Origin: JAVVPO01 sp036655715
GTDB taxonomy: Bacteria > Bacillota > Clostridia > Lachnospirales > Cellulosilyticaceae
Assembly: GCA_036655715.1 (NCBI GenBank)
Contig: JAVVPO010000035.1
Location: 1 to 24,163, forward strand
Reading direction: 5' to 3'
DNA length: 24,163 bases
Positions 1 through 6,778 of the stretch are shown here, piece by piece (position 1 is the first letter of the stretch; each line of letters opens with the position of its first letter). The notes beneath the pieces were generated by a model, which was not told the DNA's origin, did no database searches, and saw only the letters and a list, made by a program, of their open reading frames with translations. The translations under genes were made by a program, and so were the position numbers.

Positions 1-243
1 TAAAGTAGCTATATCCCTGTTTTATCAAGGTTTATAACTACTCTCACTTCTTATTATTTAATCTCTTTAATCTCTTTAATCTCTTTAATCTCTTTAAAAA
101 ATTTACGTCTTGCTCTGCCCAATTATTATTGAAAAAACGAGTATCGTATTCACGGGTAATACTTTTCACTAACTACCTTCTATTGTATATAAGCTTGCCT
201 TATTTCCAGATGTGCCCAAGTCATGAGCTCTTATATACTCCAT
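1..243 (-). pseudogene. Broken N-terminus of a FGGY-family carbohydrate kinase (xylulokinase-like)
   Basis: This is the 5' end of a sugar kinase gene that can no longer make a full protein. An ATG at 243-241 follows a strong AGGAGGGG site at 249-256 with 5-base spacing. The first 24 codons read MEYIRAHDLGTSGNKASLYT and a few more residues, which matches the FGGY phosphate-binding start (AHDLGTSGNKA), then stop at TAG (169-171). One frame over, reading resumes as LVKSITREYDTRFFNNNWAEQD (two pieces of one stretch), the next conserved part of the family, so a single-base indel has split the frame. After WAEQDVN (about 101) the sequence runs into a 9-bp repeat coding for KRL units and then stops. 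Weak echoes (LDKTGI and DIATL in different frames) may continue to the left edge. Intact family members are about 500 residues. A plus-strand open frame over the same bases has no ribosome binding site and is a shadow. The family call is from recognised motifs; the decay is seen directly. Confidence 0.75.
61..96. repeat. 9-bp tandem repeat, four copies
   Basis: The unit ATCTCTTTA occurs four times in perfect tandem. It lies inside the decayed kinase remnant, just after the last recognisable kinase residues. Being a multiple of three it leaves the reading frame open and encodes repeated KRL (or KEI in another frame) on the minus strand. It may mark slippage in sequence no longer under selection. 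Confidence 0.9.
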
Positions 244-510
244 CTCATCCCCTCCTGTTAAATGGCATCTCATACTTATTCTTATTTATGCTATCATACA
301 TCGTAGGGAAAAAAGAGTTATTTTTTACATTGTTTTTTAACTTTTTTACGTTATTTATTTATTTCCTGCTCACTTCTTACTTATCTCTAAACTTTCTATT
401 TATCTAGATTATCTCCTCGAAACTATTAGAAATATTTCATATTAAGCTATACTTCCTTCCCCATAGCACGCTATAATAATCCATATCAGATATACAAAGG
501 AGTGATAGAT

Positions 511-1044
511 ATGAAATATATGATTATTTCAGATATTCATGGTTCTGAGCTTTATACCGAACAAGCGCTTAAAGCTTTTGAAGAAAAAAGCTGTGATCAG
601 CTTATTATATTAGGTGATATTCTTTATCATGGTCCAAGAAACCCTCTCCCAGAAGGCCATAATCCGCAAGGTGTTGTCGCATTACTTAATCCTTATGCTT
701 CTAAAATCATCGCTGCTCGTGGCAACTGTGAAGCGGAAGTCGATCAAATGTTACTGGACTTTCCCTGTTTAAGTGATTACGCCCTTATTGTTGATGAAGG
801 TGTACGTATTTTCGCTACTCATGGTCATATTTATAGCGAAGACAACCTCCCTAAACTACAAAATAGAGATGTATTTCTCTATGGCCATACTCACCTCTGG
901 GTTACCAAGGAAAAGGATGGCATCTTAATTTGTAATCCTGGTTCTATTTCTTTACCAAAAGAAAATAGGCCTGCGACCTATGCTATCTATGAAAACAGGC
1001 ATATTACCATTTATACCTTAGAAGGTGAAGTAATTAGTGAGTAA
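511..1044 (+). CDS. YfcE/MJ0936-type metallophosphoesterase
   Basis: A small calcineurin-like phosphodiesterase, 177 residues from this start. Family members hydrolyse phosphodiester bonds with a two-metal centre; the natural substrate is generally unknown. The metal-binding motifs appear in order: SDIHGS near the N-terminus (DxH), GDILYHGP (GD), GNCEAE (GNC, where GNH/GNC is usual), THGH, and GHTH near the C-terminus. The length fits the YfcE group. A GTG at 502 would add three residues, but the AAAGGAG site at 496-502 overlaps that GTG and sits 8 bases before the ATG at 511, so the ATG is the better start. A TATAAT box at 472-477 may be the promoter -10, without a clear -35. The gene stands alone, divergent from the kinase remnant and convergent with the M20 gene, sharing a terminator with it. 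It is probably a cytosolic enzyme; a specific role is not shown. Confidence 0.9.
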   Translation: MKYMIISDIHGSELYTEQALKAFEEKSCDQLIILGDILYHGPRNPLPEGHNPQGVVALLNPYASKIIAARGNCEAEVDQMLLDFPCLSDYALIVDEGVRIFATHGHIYSEDNLPKLQNRDVFLYGHTHLWVTKEKDGILICNPGSISLPKENRPATYAIYENRHITIYTLEGEVISE

Positions 1045-1086
1045 TTCTAAACGGTAAGAAGCCTATTTATTAATTATTCTAAAACT

Positions 1087-1150
1087 AAAAGACCTAAAGA
1101 GTTGTTTTAACTTATAGATTGAAGTTAAAGCAATACTCTTTAGGTCTTTT
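1087..1150. terminator. Bidirectional terminator between the phosphodiesterase and M20 genes
   Basis: Perfect 16-bp inverted repeat (1087-1102 with 1135-1150) with a further 8-bp inner stem (1106-1113 with 1122-1129) and an 8-base loop. Both outer arms end in runs that give T-rich tails on either strand, so it can serve both convergent genes. Confidence 0.88.
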
Positions 1151-1165
1151 ATTTTCTCATTCATC

Positions 1166-2326
1166 TTATTTCAAGAAATCTATAGCATATCCTGCATACA
1201 AAGTCATTCCTACTAGCAATGCCTCTTCATCCATATCAAATTTCTCATGGTGGTGGGGATAAGTCATTCCTTTATCTTCATTTTTGATGCCCACAAAAGC
1301 CAATACTCCTGGAACTTTTTCAAAGTAATAAGCTAAATCCTCTCCACCTGTTATCTTTTCAAAGTATACAAGTTGATTTTCACTCCATAGATTATTGGCG
1401 GTTTGCCTAGCTAATACTGTGCACTCTTCATCATTAATGACAGAAGGTGTTCCCCATGTGTACTCCAGTTCAGCCTCTGCTCTGTATGCTTTTACGGTAT
1501 GTTGAATTACACGATCTAATATTTGTGGAAATTTTTCTCTTATGTTGGCATTAAAACATCTAGTTGTTCCTGTTAGTATGGCTTCATTTGCAATCACATT
1601 AAATGTTGTCCCTGCATGAAATGAACCTATTGTAACAACTGAGGGCTCAAGTGGACTAATCTCCCTACTTACAATAGACTGCAAGTTCATCACTACAGCC
1701 GAAGCTGCAAGTAATGCATCTACGCATTGATGGGGCAATGAGCCATGTCCCCCTTTACCTTTAATCGTTATCTTAAAGATATCCGAAGATGCCATTCGTG
1801 GACCAAAATCTATAGAGATCTGCTTAGCTGGGATATCTGCCCATAGGTGAATACCAAATAGCCCATCTACTCCCTCCATAGCACCTTCTTCTATCATTTT
1901 CTTAGCACCTCTAACAGGTTCTTCTGCTGGTTGGAAGAAGAGTTTAATCTCTCCTTTTATATCTGCTTTAACCTCACTGAGGACTCTAGCAGCCCCCAAT
2001 AGCATAGCCATATGCCCATCATGCCCGCAAGCGTGCATAACGCCTGGATTTTTAGATTTATAACTTACCTCATTACACTCTGTCACCTTCAATGCATCCA
2101 TATCTGCTCTTAAAGCTATACATTTTCCTGGTGCTTGCCCTTTAATCGTAGCTATAATACCTGTCCCTGCTATAGTTTTATAAGGTATTCCAATTTCATT
2201 CAGTTCTTTTTGAATACGCTTTGAAGTATTCACTTCCTCAAAACTTAATTCTGGATGCTCATGAAATGTCCTTCTTAAATCAATAACATACTGCTCATAT
2301 TTTTTTGCTATTTTTTTGATATCCAT
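1166..2326 (-). CDS. M20D-family amidohydrolase / peptidase (IAA-amino-acid hydrolase-like)
   Basis: A zinc-type amidohydrolase of 386 residues that cleaves N-acyl amino acids or small amides; relatives include hippurate hydrolase, indole-acetyl-amino-acid hydrolase and N-acetyl-diaminopimelate deacetylase. Metal-binding motifs are HACGHDGH (about residue 100), QPAEE (about 133) and GIHLW (about 158); the C-terminus carries TGGEDLAYY and a YPHHHEKFD metal-site histidine. The dimerisation domain (KGKGGHGSLP onward) is complete. An in-frame ATG at 2341 lies upstream, but it has no ribosome binding site. The codon-6 ATG (2326) has GGGAG 8 bases before it, so I chose that. No signal peptide is seen, so it is cytosolic. 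It is divergent from dpaA, which draws on the lysine/DAP pathway, but nothing in the sequence fixes the substrate. Confidence 0.9.
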   Translation of the reverse strand: MDIKKIAKKYEQYVIDLRRTFHEHPELSFEEVNTSKRIQKELNEIGIPYKTIAGTGIIATIKGQAPGKCIALRADMDALKVTECNEVSYKSKNPGVMHACGHDGHMAMLLGAARVLSEVKADIKGEIKLFFQPAEEPVRGAKKMIEEGAMEGVDGLFGIHLWADIPAKQISIDFGPRMASSDIFKITIKGKGGHGSLPHQCVDALLAASAVVMNLQSIVSREISPLEPSVVTIGSFHAGTTFNVIANEAILTGTTRCFNANIREKFPQILDRVIQHTVKAYRAEAELEYTWGTPSVINDEECTVLARQTANNLWSENQLVYFEKITGGEDLAYYFEKVPGVLAFVGIKNEDKGMTYPHHHEKFDMDEEALLVGMTLYAGYAIDFLK

Positions 2327-2408
2327 TTCCAAATCTCCCATTATCTATTTGAATTTATTTTTTACTTATGCCTTTACGAGTGCTTTCAGCCACTCTAGTA
2401 TCTTTGCC

Positions 2409-2437
2409 ATTATAGCATATCTCTACTAAGATTAAAA
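2409..2437 (-). promoter_or_regulatory. Extended -10 promoter for the M20 gene
   Basis: On the minus strand TGCTATAAT lies at 2417-2409, a perfect -10 box with the extended TGN element. The -35 region (about 2432-2437, TTTTAA) is poor, as is common for extended -10 promoters. The predicted leader to the ATG at 2326 is about 75 bases and contains a small hairpin at 2378-2395. Confidence 0.55.
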
Positions 2438-2505
2438 ACTTTGTACACCTACAAGCTATTTATATAGAGCTATCCCTTATTTTCCAGTTTTGGGTGTATA
2501 CAAGC

Positions 2506-2533
2506 ACAAGATTGTTTCATTCTTCATAATTTA
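2506..2533 (+). promoter_or_regulatory. Likely sigma-K (late mother-cell) promoter of dpaAB
   Basis: The -10 box CATAATTTA at 2525-2533 fits the sigma-K consensus CATAnnnTA, with AC at 2506-2507 and a 17-base spacer, the sigma-K -35 core. It ends 34 bases before the dpaA ATG. Dipicolinate synthase is a sigma-K gene in Bacillus subtilis, so the match fits the known biology. The motif is short, so it is supported mainly by context. Confidence 0.6.
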
Positions 2534-2567
2534 TATTACAGGTATCAAAGAAGACTGGAGGAGTTTT

Positions 2568-3440
2568 ATGAATTGTAATTCAATTGCTATTGTAGGTGGA
2601 GATTTGAGGTTTGTTAGACTCTGTAAAATACTCTGTGATAAAGGTATTGATACTTGGGTATATGGGATATCTCATCCGGATATTCCTAAAGAAGCAAATA
2701 TTTGTAGCTCTCTTGAAGATTTAAAAAATTGCTCTTATATTATAGGCCCTATGCCTTTTTCTCACGATGGAAAAAGTGTCTTCACGCCACTTAGCAATAC
2801 CTATATCTCTATCGAATTATTTATTGACACTATAGCTAATAGTTTTCTTATTGCAGGTGCCTTAAGAAAAGATGTTAAGCTTTTATTAGATAAACACAAA
2901 TTACAATATACTGATTTAATGCAAATGGATGAAGTAGCTATCCTCAATGCTATACCGACTGCCGAGGGGGCTATCCAATATGCTATGCAAAATAGCGAAA
3001 TCACTTTACATGACAGTAGATGTCTTATCCTTGGCTTTGGACGATGTGGCAAAATATTGGCTCATAAATTAATGGGTCTCGGTGCTAGAGTTTCTGTAGA
3101 AGCTCGTTCAACAACAGATTTAGCTTTTATTAGCACCTATGGTTATACCCCTATCCCTCTTGATACACTTAAAGAGTATCTGGGTAACTTTGACTTTATC
3201 TTTAACACTATACCCATTATACTCCTAGACAAAGAAGCTATCGACCATTTTTCACCTCATGCTATCTATGTTGAGTTAGCTTCTAATCCTGGAGGTATTG
3301 ATATCAATTATTGCCACGAAAAAGGTATTAACCATGTACCTGCTCCTAGTCTGCCTGGCAAAGTCGCACCAGTCACAGCAGCTAAGAGTATTTACCAAGG
3401 CCTTCTCTTAATCTTGCGTAACCAGGGGGCAAATTTATGA
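2568..3440 (+). CDS. dpaA: Dipicolinate synthase subunit A (SpoVFA)
   Basis: Catalytic, NAD(P)-binding subunit of dipicolinate synthase, which oxidises a dihydrodipicolinate-pathway intermediate to dipicolinic acid in the mother cell during spore formation. The product is 290 residues, near the usual size of about 300. It has two Rossmann-like parts: an N-terminal IAIVGGDLR segment with a following PMPFSHDG motif, and a central NAD-binding LILGFGRCGK (about residue 150-160). A KVAPVTAA motif lies near the C-terminus. A TTG-initiated extension to 2490 exists, but GGAGGAG at 2557-2563 directly precedes the ATG at 2568, and MNCNSIAIVGG is a normal family start. It overlaps dpaB by four bases (ATGA), so the two are translationally coupled. 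It probably depends on the sigma-K promoter just upstream. Confidence 0.95.
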   Translation: MNCNSIAIVGGDLRFVRLCKILCDKGIDTWVYGISHPDIPKEANICSSLEDLKNCSYIIGPMPFSHDGKSVFTPLSNTYISIELFIDTIANSFLIAGALRKDVKLLLDKHKLQYTDLMQMDEVAILNAIPTAEGAIQYAMQNSEITLHDSRCLILGFGRCGKILAHKLMGLGARVSVEARSTTDLAFISTYGYTPIPLDTLKEYLGNFDFIFNTIPIILLDKEAIDHFSPHAIYVELASNPGGIDINYCHEKGINHVPAPSLPGKVAPVTAAKSIYQGLLLILRNQGANL

Positions 3441-4024
3441 AAGAATTAAAAGATCTTAACTTAGGAGTAGCTTTATGCGGCTCTTTTTGTACATTTAGTA
3501 AAGCTGTTAAGCTTATAGAGGAGTTAGTTAGTTTAGGCATCAATGTCTATCCTATCATGTCCTTTAATGCCTATTCTATTTCAACACGTTTTGGAGAAGC
3601 CAGCGATTTTATCGATAAAATAGAATCACTTACAGGTCGTCCTATTATTCATAGTATCCACGGTGCTGAGCCACTTGGCCCTAAGCATATTATTGATGCA
3701 CTTCTTATAGCACCTTGTACAGGTAATACTTTAGCTAAACTTAATTATGCAATCACAGATACACCTGTACTCCTCGCTGCAAAATCACTTTTGAGAATTG
3801 GTAATCCTGTTATTATTGCACTTTCTACCAATGATGCGCTAGGCTTAAACTTTAAAAATCTTGGTTCACTTATGCCTAATCAAAATGTTTATTTTGTTCC
3901 ATTTGGGCAAGATGATCCTATTAATAAACCTTATTCTTTAGTTGCTGATTTATCAAAAACTGTTGATACACTAAAATCAGCCTTAGACAAAAAGCAAATT
4001 CAACCTATTATTACTTCTTACTAA
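3437..4024 (+). CDS. dpaB: Dipicolinate synthase subunit B (SpoVFB)
   Basis: Flavoprotein-fold partner of DpaA; both are needed to make dipicolinic acid, which is then loaded into the spore core with calcium. The product is 195 residues, close to the 200 of Bacillus subtilis. The N-terminus LGVALCGSFCTF is the typical flavoprotein/PPCDC-like start, with APCTGNT in the middle (about residue 93) and the conserved FVPFGQDDP near the C-terminus (about residue 156). The start ATG overlaps the dpaA stop as ATGA, with an AGGGGG site 8 bases ahead. It is the last gene of a two-gene sporulation operon and ends in a shared terminator with pnp. Confidence 0.95.
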   Translation: MKELKDLNLGVALCGSFCTFSKAVKLIEELVSLGINVYPIMSFNAYSISTRFGEASDFIDKIESLTGRPIIHSIHGAEPLGPKHIIDALLIAPCTGNTLAKLNYAITDTPVLLAAKSLLRIGNPVIIALSTNDALGLNFKNLGSLMPNQNVYFVPFGQDDPINKPYSLVADLSKTVDTLKSALDKKQIQPIITSY

Positions 4025-4026
4025 TA

Positions 4027-4086
4027 AATAAAACATAGCGGCCTTTTTCACTTTTATTTTAGTGAAAAAGGCCGCTATGCTTTATT
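4027..4086. terminator. Strong bidirectional terminator between dpaB and pnp
   Basis: Perfect 19-bp inverted repeat (4034-4052 with 4061-4079) with an 8-base loop; after one mismatch the pairing goes on through an A/T-rich segment on both sides. The flanks give a T-rich tail on each strand, so it can stop both dpaAB (plus) and pnp (minus). Confidence 0.92.
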
Positions 4087-4096
4087 TATTATATGA

Positions 4097-6226
4097 TTAT
4101 TCTTCTGTTGATTCTTCTTCTTTTTTAGGTTTTGGAAGTAATACTTTTCTTGATAAGTTTACTCTACCTTGTTTATCAATCTCTACTACTTTAACTTCGA
4201 TTTCATCACCTACAGCAATTACATCTTCTACTTTTTCAACTCTTTCATGTGCAAGTTGAGAAATGTGTACGAGACCTTCTTTTCCTGGTACTAATTCTAC
4301 AAAGGCTCCAAAGTTCATAAGTCTCATAACTTTACCTTTGAAAACTTGACCTATCTCTAATTCTTTTGTAATTCCTTGAATAATTTCGATTGCACGGTTT
4401 GTTTTTGACTCATCCATACCACAGATAAATACTCTTCCATCATCTTCAATATCTATTTTCACGCCTGTTTCTTCAATAATTTTATTAATTGTCTTACCTT
4501 TTGGCCCAATTACTTCACTAATTTTCTCTGGATTAATAGTAATTTGAAGAATACGTGGTGCATATGCAGAAAGCTCAGTTCTTACTTCACTAATCTCTTT
4601 AAGCATAATCTCATCTAAGATATAAAGTCTTGATTTACGTGTATCTTCTAATGCGCCTTCTATGATTTCCATGGTTAAACCATCTATTTTCATATCCATT
4701 TGGATAGCAGTAATTCCTTTATGTGTTCCACCAACTTTAAAGTCCATATCTCCGAAGAAGTCTTCAAGACCTTGGATATCTGTTAATAGTACGAAATCTT
4801 CATCACTATCTCCTGTTACAAGACCTACTGAAATACCAGCTACTGGTGCTTTAATTGGTACACCTGCTGCCATAAGCGCTAATGTAGAACCACAGATACT
4901 TGCCTGTGATGTAGAACCATTAGAACTTAATACTTCTGATACTAAACGAATTGCATATGGGAACTCATTTTCTGTTGGAAGAACTGGTATTAATGCTCTT
5001 TCAGCTAAAGCTCCATGTCCAATTTCTCTTCTTCCTGGTGCTCTTGGTGATCTAGCTTCCCCTACTGAATAAGGTGGGAAGTTGTAATGATGCATATATC
5101 TTTTTGACACTTCAAGTTCATCTAAGCCATCTAATGTTTGTGTCTCAGATAATGAACCTAATGTAGCAATTGTAAGAACCTGAGTTTGACCTCTTGTAAA
5201 CATACCTGAACCATGTACTCTAGGAATCATGTCTACATCTGCTGCAAGATGTCTAAGCTCTTCAAGTGCACGACCATCTGGACGTTTGTGTTCTTTAAGA
5301 ATCATACGTCTTACTGTTTTCTTTTCAAAGTTATAGAATGCTTCTCCTAAGAAATTAAGGTATTCTTCCTTACCTTCTTCTGTAAGTTTAGCAACAACTT
5401 CTTCTTTAAGTGCTTTAAGTTGTTTGTCACGCACTTGTTTATCATCAGTAAATACAGCTGCTTCCATTCTTTCATTACCAATGATAGCTGTAATTTCTTT
5501 GAATATTTCTTCTGGTACTACAGCTTTTGTATAATCTAATTTCTTTTCTTTTCCACATTCTGCTTGAATAGAACTAATAAATGCTACGATTTCTTGGTTC
5601 ACTTCATGACCTTTTCTAATAGCAGCCATCATGATTTCTTCTGAAATCTCATTAGCTCCAGCCTCAATCATCATTACTTTTTTGCTAGTAGATGATACAG
5701 TCAGTGCTAACTCACTTACTGCACGTTGTGCTGAAGTTGGGTTGATGATAATTTCTCCATCAATATAACCTACTTGAACAGATCCTACTGGACCTGCAAA
5801 AGGAATCTCTGAAATATCTACAACTAAAGATGCTGCTATCATAGCTGTTACTTCTGGAGAACAATCTTGCTCTACTGAAAGTACTGTTGTTGTAATAACT
5901 ACATCATTACGGTAGTCTTTTGGGAAAAGTGGTCTCATTGGTCTATCAATAACTCTTGAAGTTAAGACAGATCTTTCTGATGGACGACCTTCTCTTTTAA
6001 TAAATCCACCTGGAATTTTGCCTACTGCATAGAATTTTTCTTCATAATTAACACTTAAAGGGAAGAAATCAATGCCCTCTTTAGGTTCTGCACTTGCTAC
6101 AACTGTAGCTAATATAGTTGTCTCACCATAACTTACAAGCGCACTTCCATTAGCTAATTCTGCTACTTTACCTATTTCTACTTTTAACTCTCTACCAGCT
6201 AAGGTAGTGGAATATGTTTTTACCAT
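4097..6226 (-). CDS. pnp: Polyribonucleotide nucleotidyltransferase (PNPase)
   Basis: Phosphorolytic 3'-to-5' exoribonuclease that degrades mRNA and releases nucleoside diphosphates; a trimer and usually part of the RNA degradosome. The 709 residues hold the full domain order: a first RNase PH domain, a helical linker, and a second RNase PH domain with the catalytic GDMDFKV motif (about 491-497). Then come a KH domain with IGPKGKTINK (about 571-580) and an S1 domain from about 624 (MNFGAFVE, EGLVHISQLA). The tail after S1 is short and lysine/glutamate-rich. The start ATG has AAAGGGG 7 bases upstream. It lies downstream of rpsO, the classic order, but a terminator and a long hairpin separate the two, so expression may be by read-through or a leader promoter I could not resolve. 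Confidence 0.98.
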   Translation of the reverse strand: MVKTYSTTLAGRELKVEIGKVAELANGSALVSYGETTILATVVASAEPKEGIDFFPLSVNYEEKFYAVGKIPGGFIKREGRPSERSVLTSRVIDRPMRPLFPKDYRNDVVITTTVLSVEQDCSPEVTAMIAASLVVDISEIPFAGPVGSVQVGYIDGEIIINPTSAQRAVSELALTVSSTSKKVMMIEAGANEISEEIMMAAIRKGHEVNQEIVAFISSIQAECGKEKKLDYTKAVVPEEIFKEITAIIGNERMEAAVFTDDKQVRDKQLKALKEEVVAKLTEEGKEEYLNFLGEAFYNFEKKTVRRMILKEHKRPDGRALEELRHLAADVDMIPRVHGSGMFTRGQTQVLTIATLGSLSETQTLDGLDELEVSKRYMHHYNFPPYSVGEARSPRAPGRREIGHGALAERALIPVLPTENEFPYAIRLVSEVLSSNGSTSQASICGSTLALMAAGVPIKAPVAGISVGLVTGDSDEDFVLLTDIQGLEDFFGDMDFKVGGTHKGITAIQMDMKIDGLTMEIIEGALEDTRKSRLYILDEIMLKEISEVRTELSAYAPRILQITINPEKISEVIGPKGKTINKIIEETGVKIDIEDDGRVFICGMDESKTNRAIEIIQGITKELEIGQVFKGKVMRLMNFGAFVELVPGKEGLVHISQLAHERVEKVEDVIAVGDEIEVKVVEIDKQGRVNLSRKVLLPKPKKEEESTEE

Positions 6227-6274
6227 AACAATTCCCCTTTCTCTTTTTTAGATGATGGAAGAGAAACATAGCTT

Positions 6275-6324
6275 GCGCAATCTTATAAAAAGTTAATACT
6301 CTATAACCTTTTATAACATTGCAC
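6275..6324 (-). promoter_or_regulatory. Long leader hairpin upstream of pnp
   Basis: Arms 6305-6324 and 6275-6294 pair over 20 bases with one G-G mismatch and two G-U pairs, leaving a 10-base loop. An outer CATA/TATG stem may extend it past an internal loop. There is no T tail, so it is not a terminator. In E. coli the pnp leader hairpin is cut by RNase III and then lets PNPase repress its own mRNA; this hairpin sits in the equivalent place. Confidence 0.6.
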
Positions 6325-6351
6325 AATAAGTATGATATCTCTTCAAATTTA

Positions 6352-6376
6352 CAAAAAAGGGTGGATCGCTCCACCC
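6352..6376 (-). terminator. Terminator after rpsO
   Basis: Minus-strand hairpin with 7-bp arms (GGGTGGA at 6376-6370, TCCACCC at 6365-6359), a 4-base loop and a T run at 6358-6353. It follows rpsO by 17 bases. Some read-through into pnp is likely. Confidence 0.88.
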
Positions 6377-6393
6377 TGTCTTTATCTGTATTA

Positions 6394-6657
6394 TTATTTT
6401 CTGATTCCTAATTCTTTGATGATTGCACGGTATCTTTCGATATCTGATCTGATTAGGTAATCTAAAAGACCTCTTCTTTTACCGATCATGAAGAATAATC
6501 CACGACGTGAATGGTGATCCTTCTTGTGTGTACGTAAGTGATCTGTTAAGTGGTTGATTCTTTCTGTAAGAAGTGCAATTTGTACTTCTGGAGATCCAGT
6601 ATCATTAGCAGATCTAGCATGTTTTTCCATAAGTTGTTGTTTAAATTCTTTTGTCAT
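6394..6657 (-). CDS. rpsO: 30S ribosomal protein S15
   Basis: Primary 16S rRNA-binding protein that nucleates the platform of the small subunit. The 87 residues match the family (about 88-89). The family signature is clear: TGSPEVQIALLTERINHLTDHLRTHKKDHHSRRGL, given here as a description of one continuous block at about residues 21-55, and the C-terminal YRAIIKELGIRK. AGGAGG lies 9 bases before the ATG. It has its own promoter inside the 3' end of ribF, an approximately 85-base structured leader and its own terminator, so it can be controlled separately from the large upstream operon. Confidence 0.98.
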   Translation of the reverse strand: MTKEFKQQLMEKHARSANDTGSPEVQIALLTERINHLTDHLRTHKKDHHSRRGLFFMIGKRRGLLDYLIRSDIERYRAIIKELGIRK

Positions 6658-6690
6658 TTTTTGTATCCTCCTAATATTTTACTATGTCCT

Positions 6691-6730
6691 ATTACTAAGA
6701 TAAGGTCGGAGTGTCCTATACCTGAGTAAT
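6691..6730 (-). promoter_or_regulatory. Structured rpsO leader, candidate S15 autoregulatory site
   Basis: On the minus strand ATTACT (6730-6725) pairs with AGTAAT (6696-6691). Inside, AGGT pairs with ACCT, and then GGA with TCC around a 3-base loop. The nested stem lies between the promoter and the ribosome binding site. S15 represses its own translation through leader RNA in several bacteria, with different structures in each, so a role here is an inference. Confidence 0.5.
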
Positions 6731-6749
6731 GGCATTTAAATACTTTCCA

Positions 6750-6778
6750 AGTATAGCATAGATAACTTATACTTGTAA
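6750..6778 (-). promoter_or_regulatory. Sigma-A promoter of rpsO
   Basis: Minus-strand TTACAA (6778-6773), a 17-base spacer, and TATACT (6755-6750). The -35 lies within the last codons of ribF. Predicted start near 6743, giving a leader of about 85 bases. Confidence 0.75.

Noticed and set aside
4..42. Inverted repeat AGTAG-C-TATA / TATA-A-CTACT at the left edge
   Set aside because: Short arms with a mismatch, no T tail and no flanking context; not enough to call a terminator or element.
129..407. 92-residue hydrophobic plus-strand open frame
   Set aside because: TTG start without a ribosome binding site; it lies opposite a recognisable kinase remnant on the minus strand, so it is a shadow.
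4662..5072. 136-residue plus-strand frame inside pnp
   Set aside because: Fully antisense to conserved PNPase coding sequence with no ribosome binding site; a shadow, as are similar frames within nusA, infB, ispG and rpsB.
6192..6374. 60-residue minus-strand frame between rpsO and pnp
   Set aside because: It runs across the rpsO terminator and the leader hairpin, resembles no known protein, and overlaps the pnp start.
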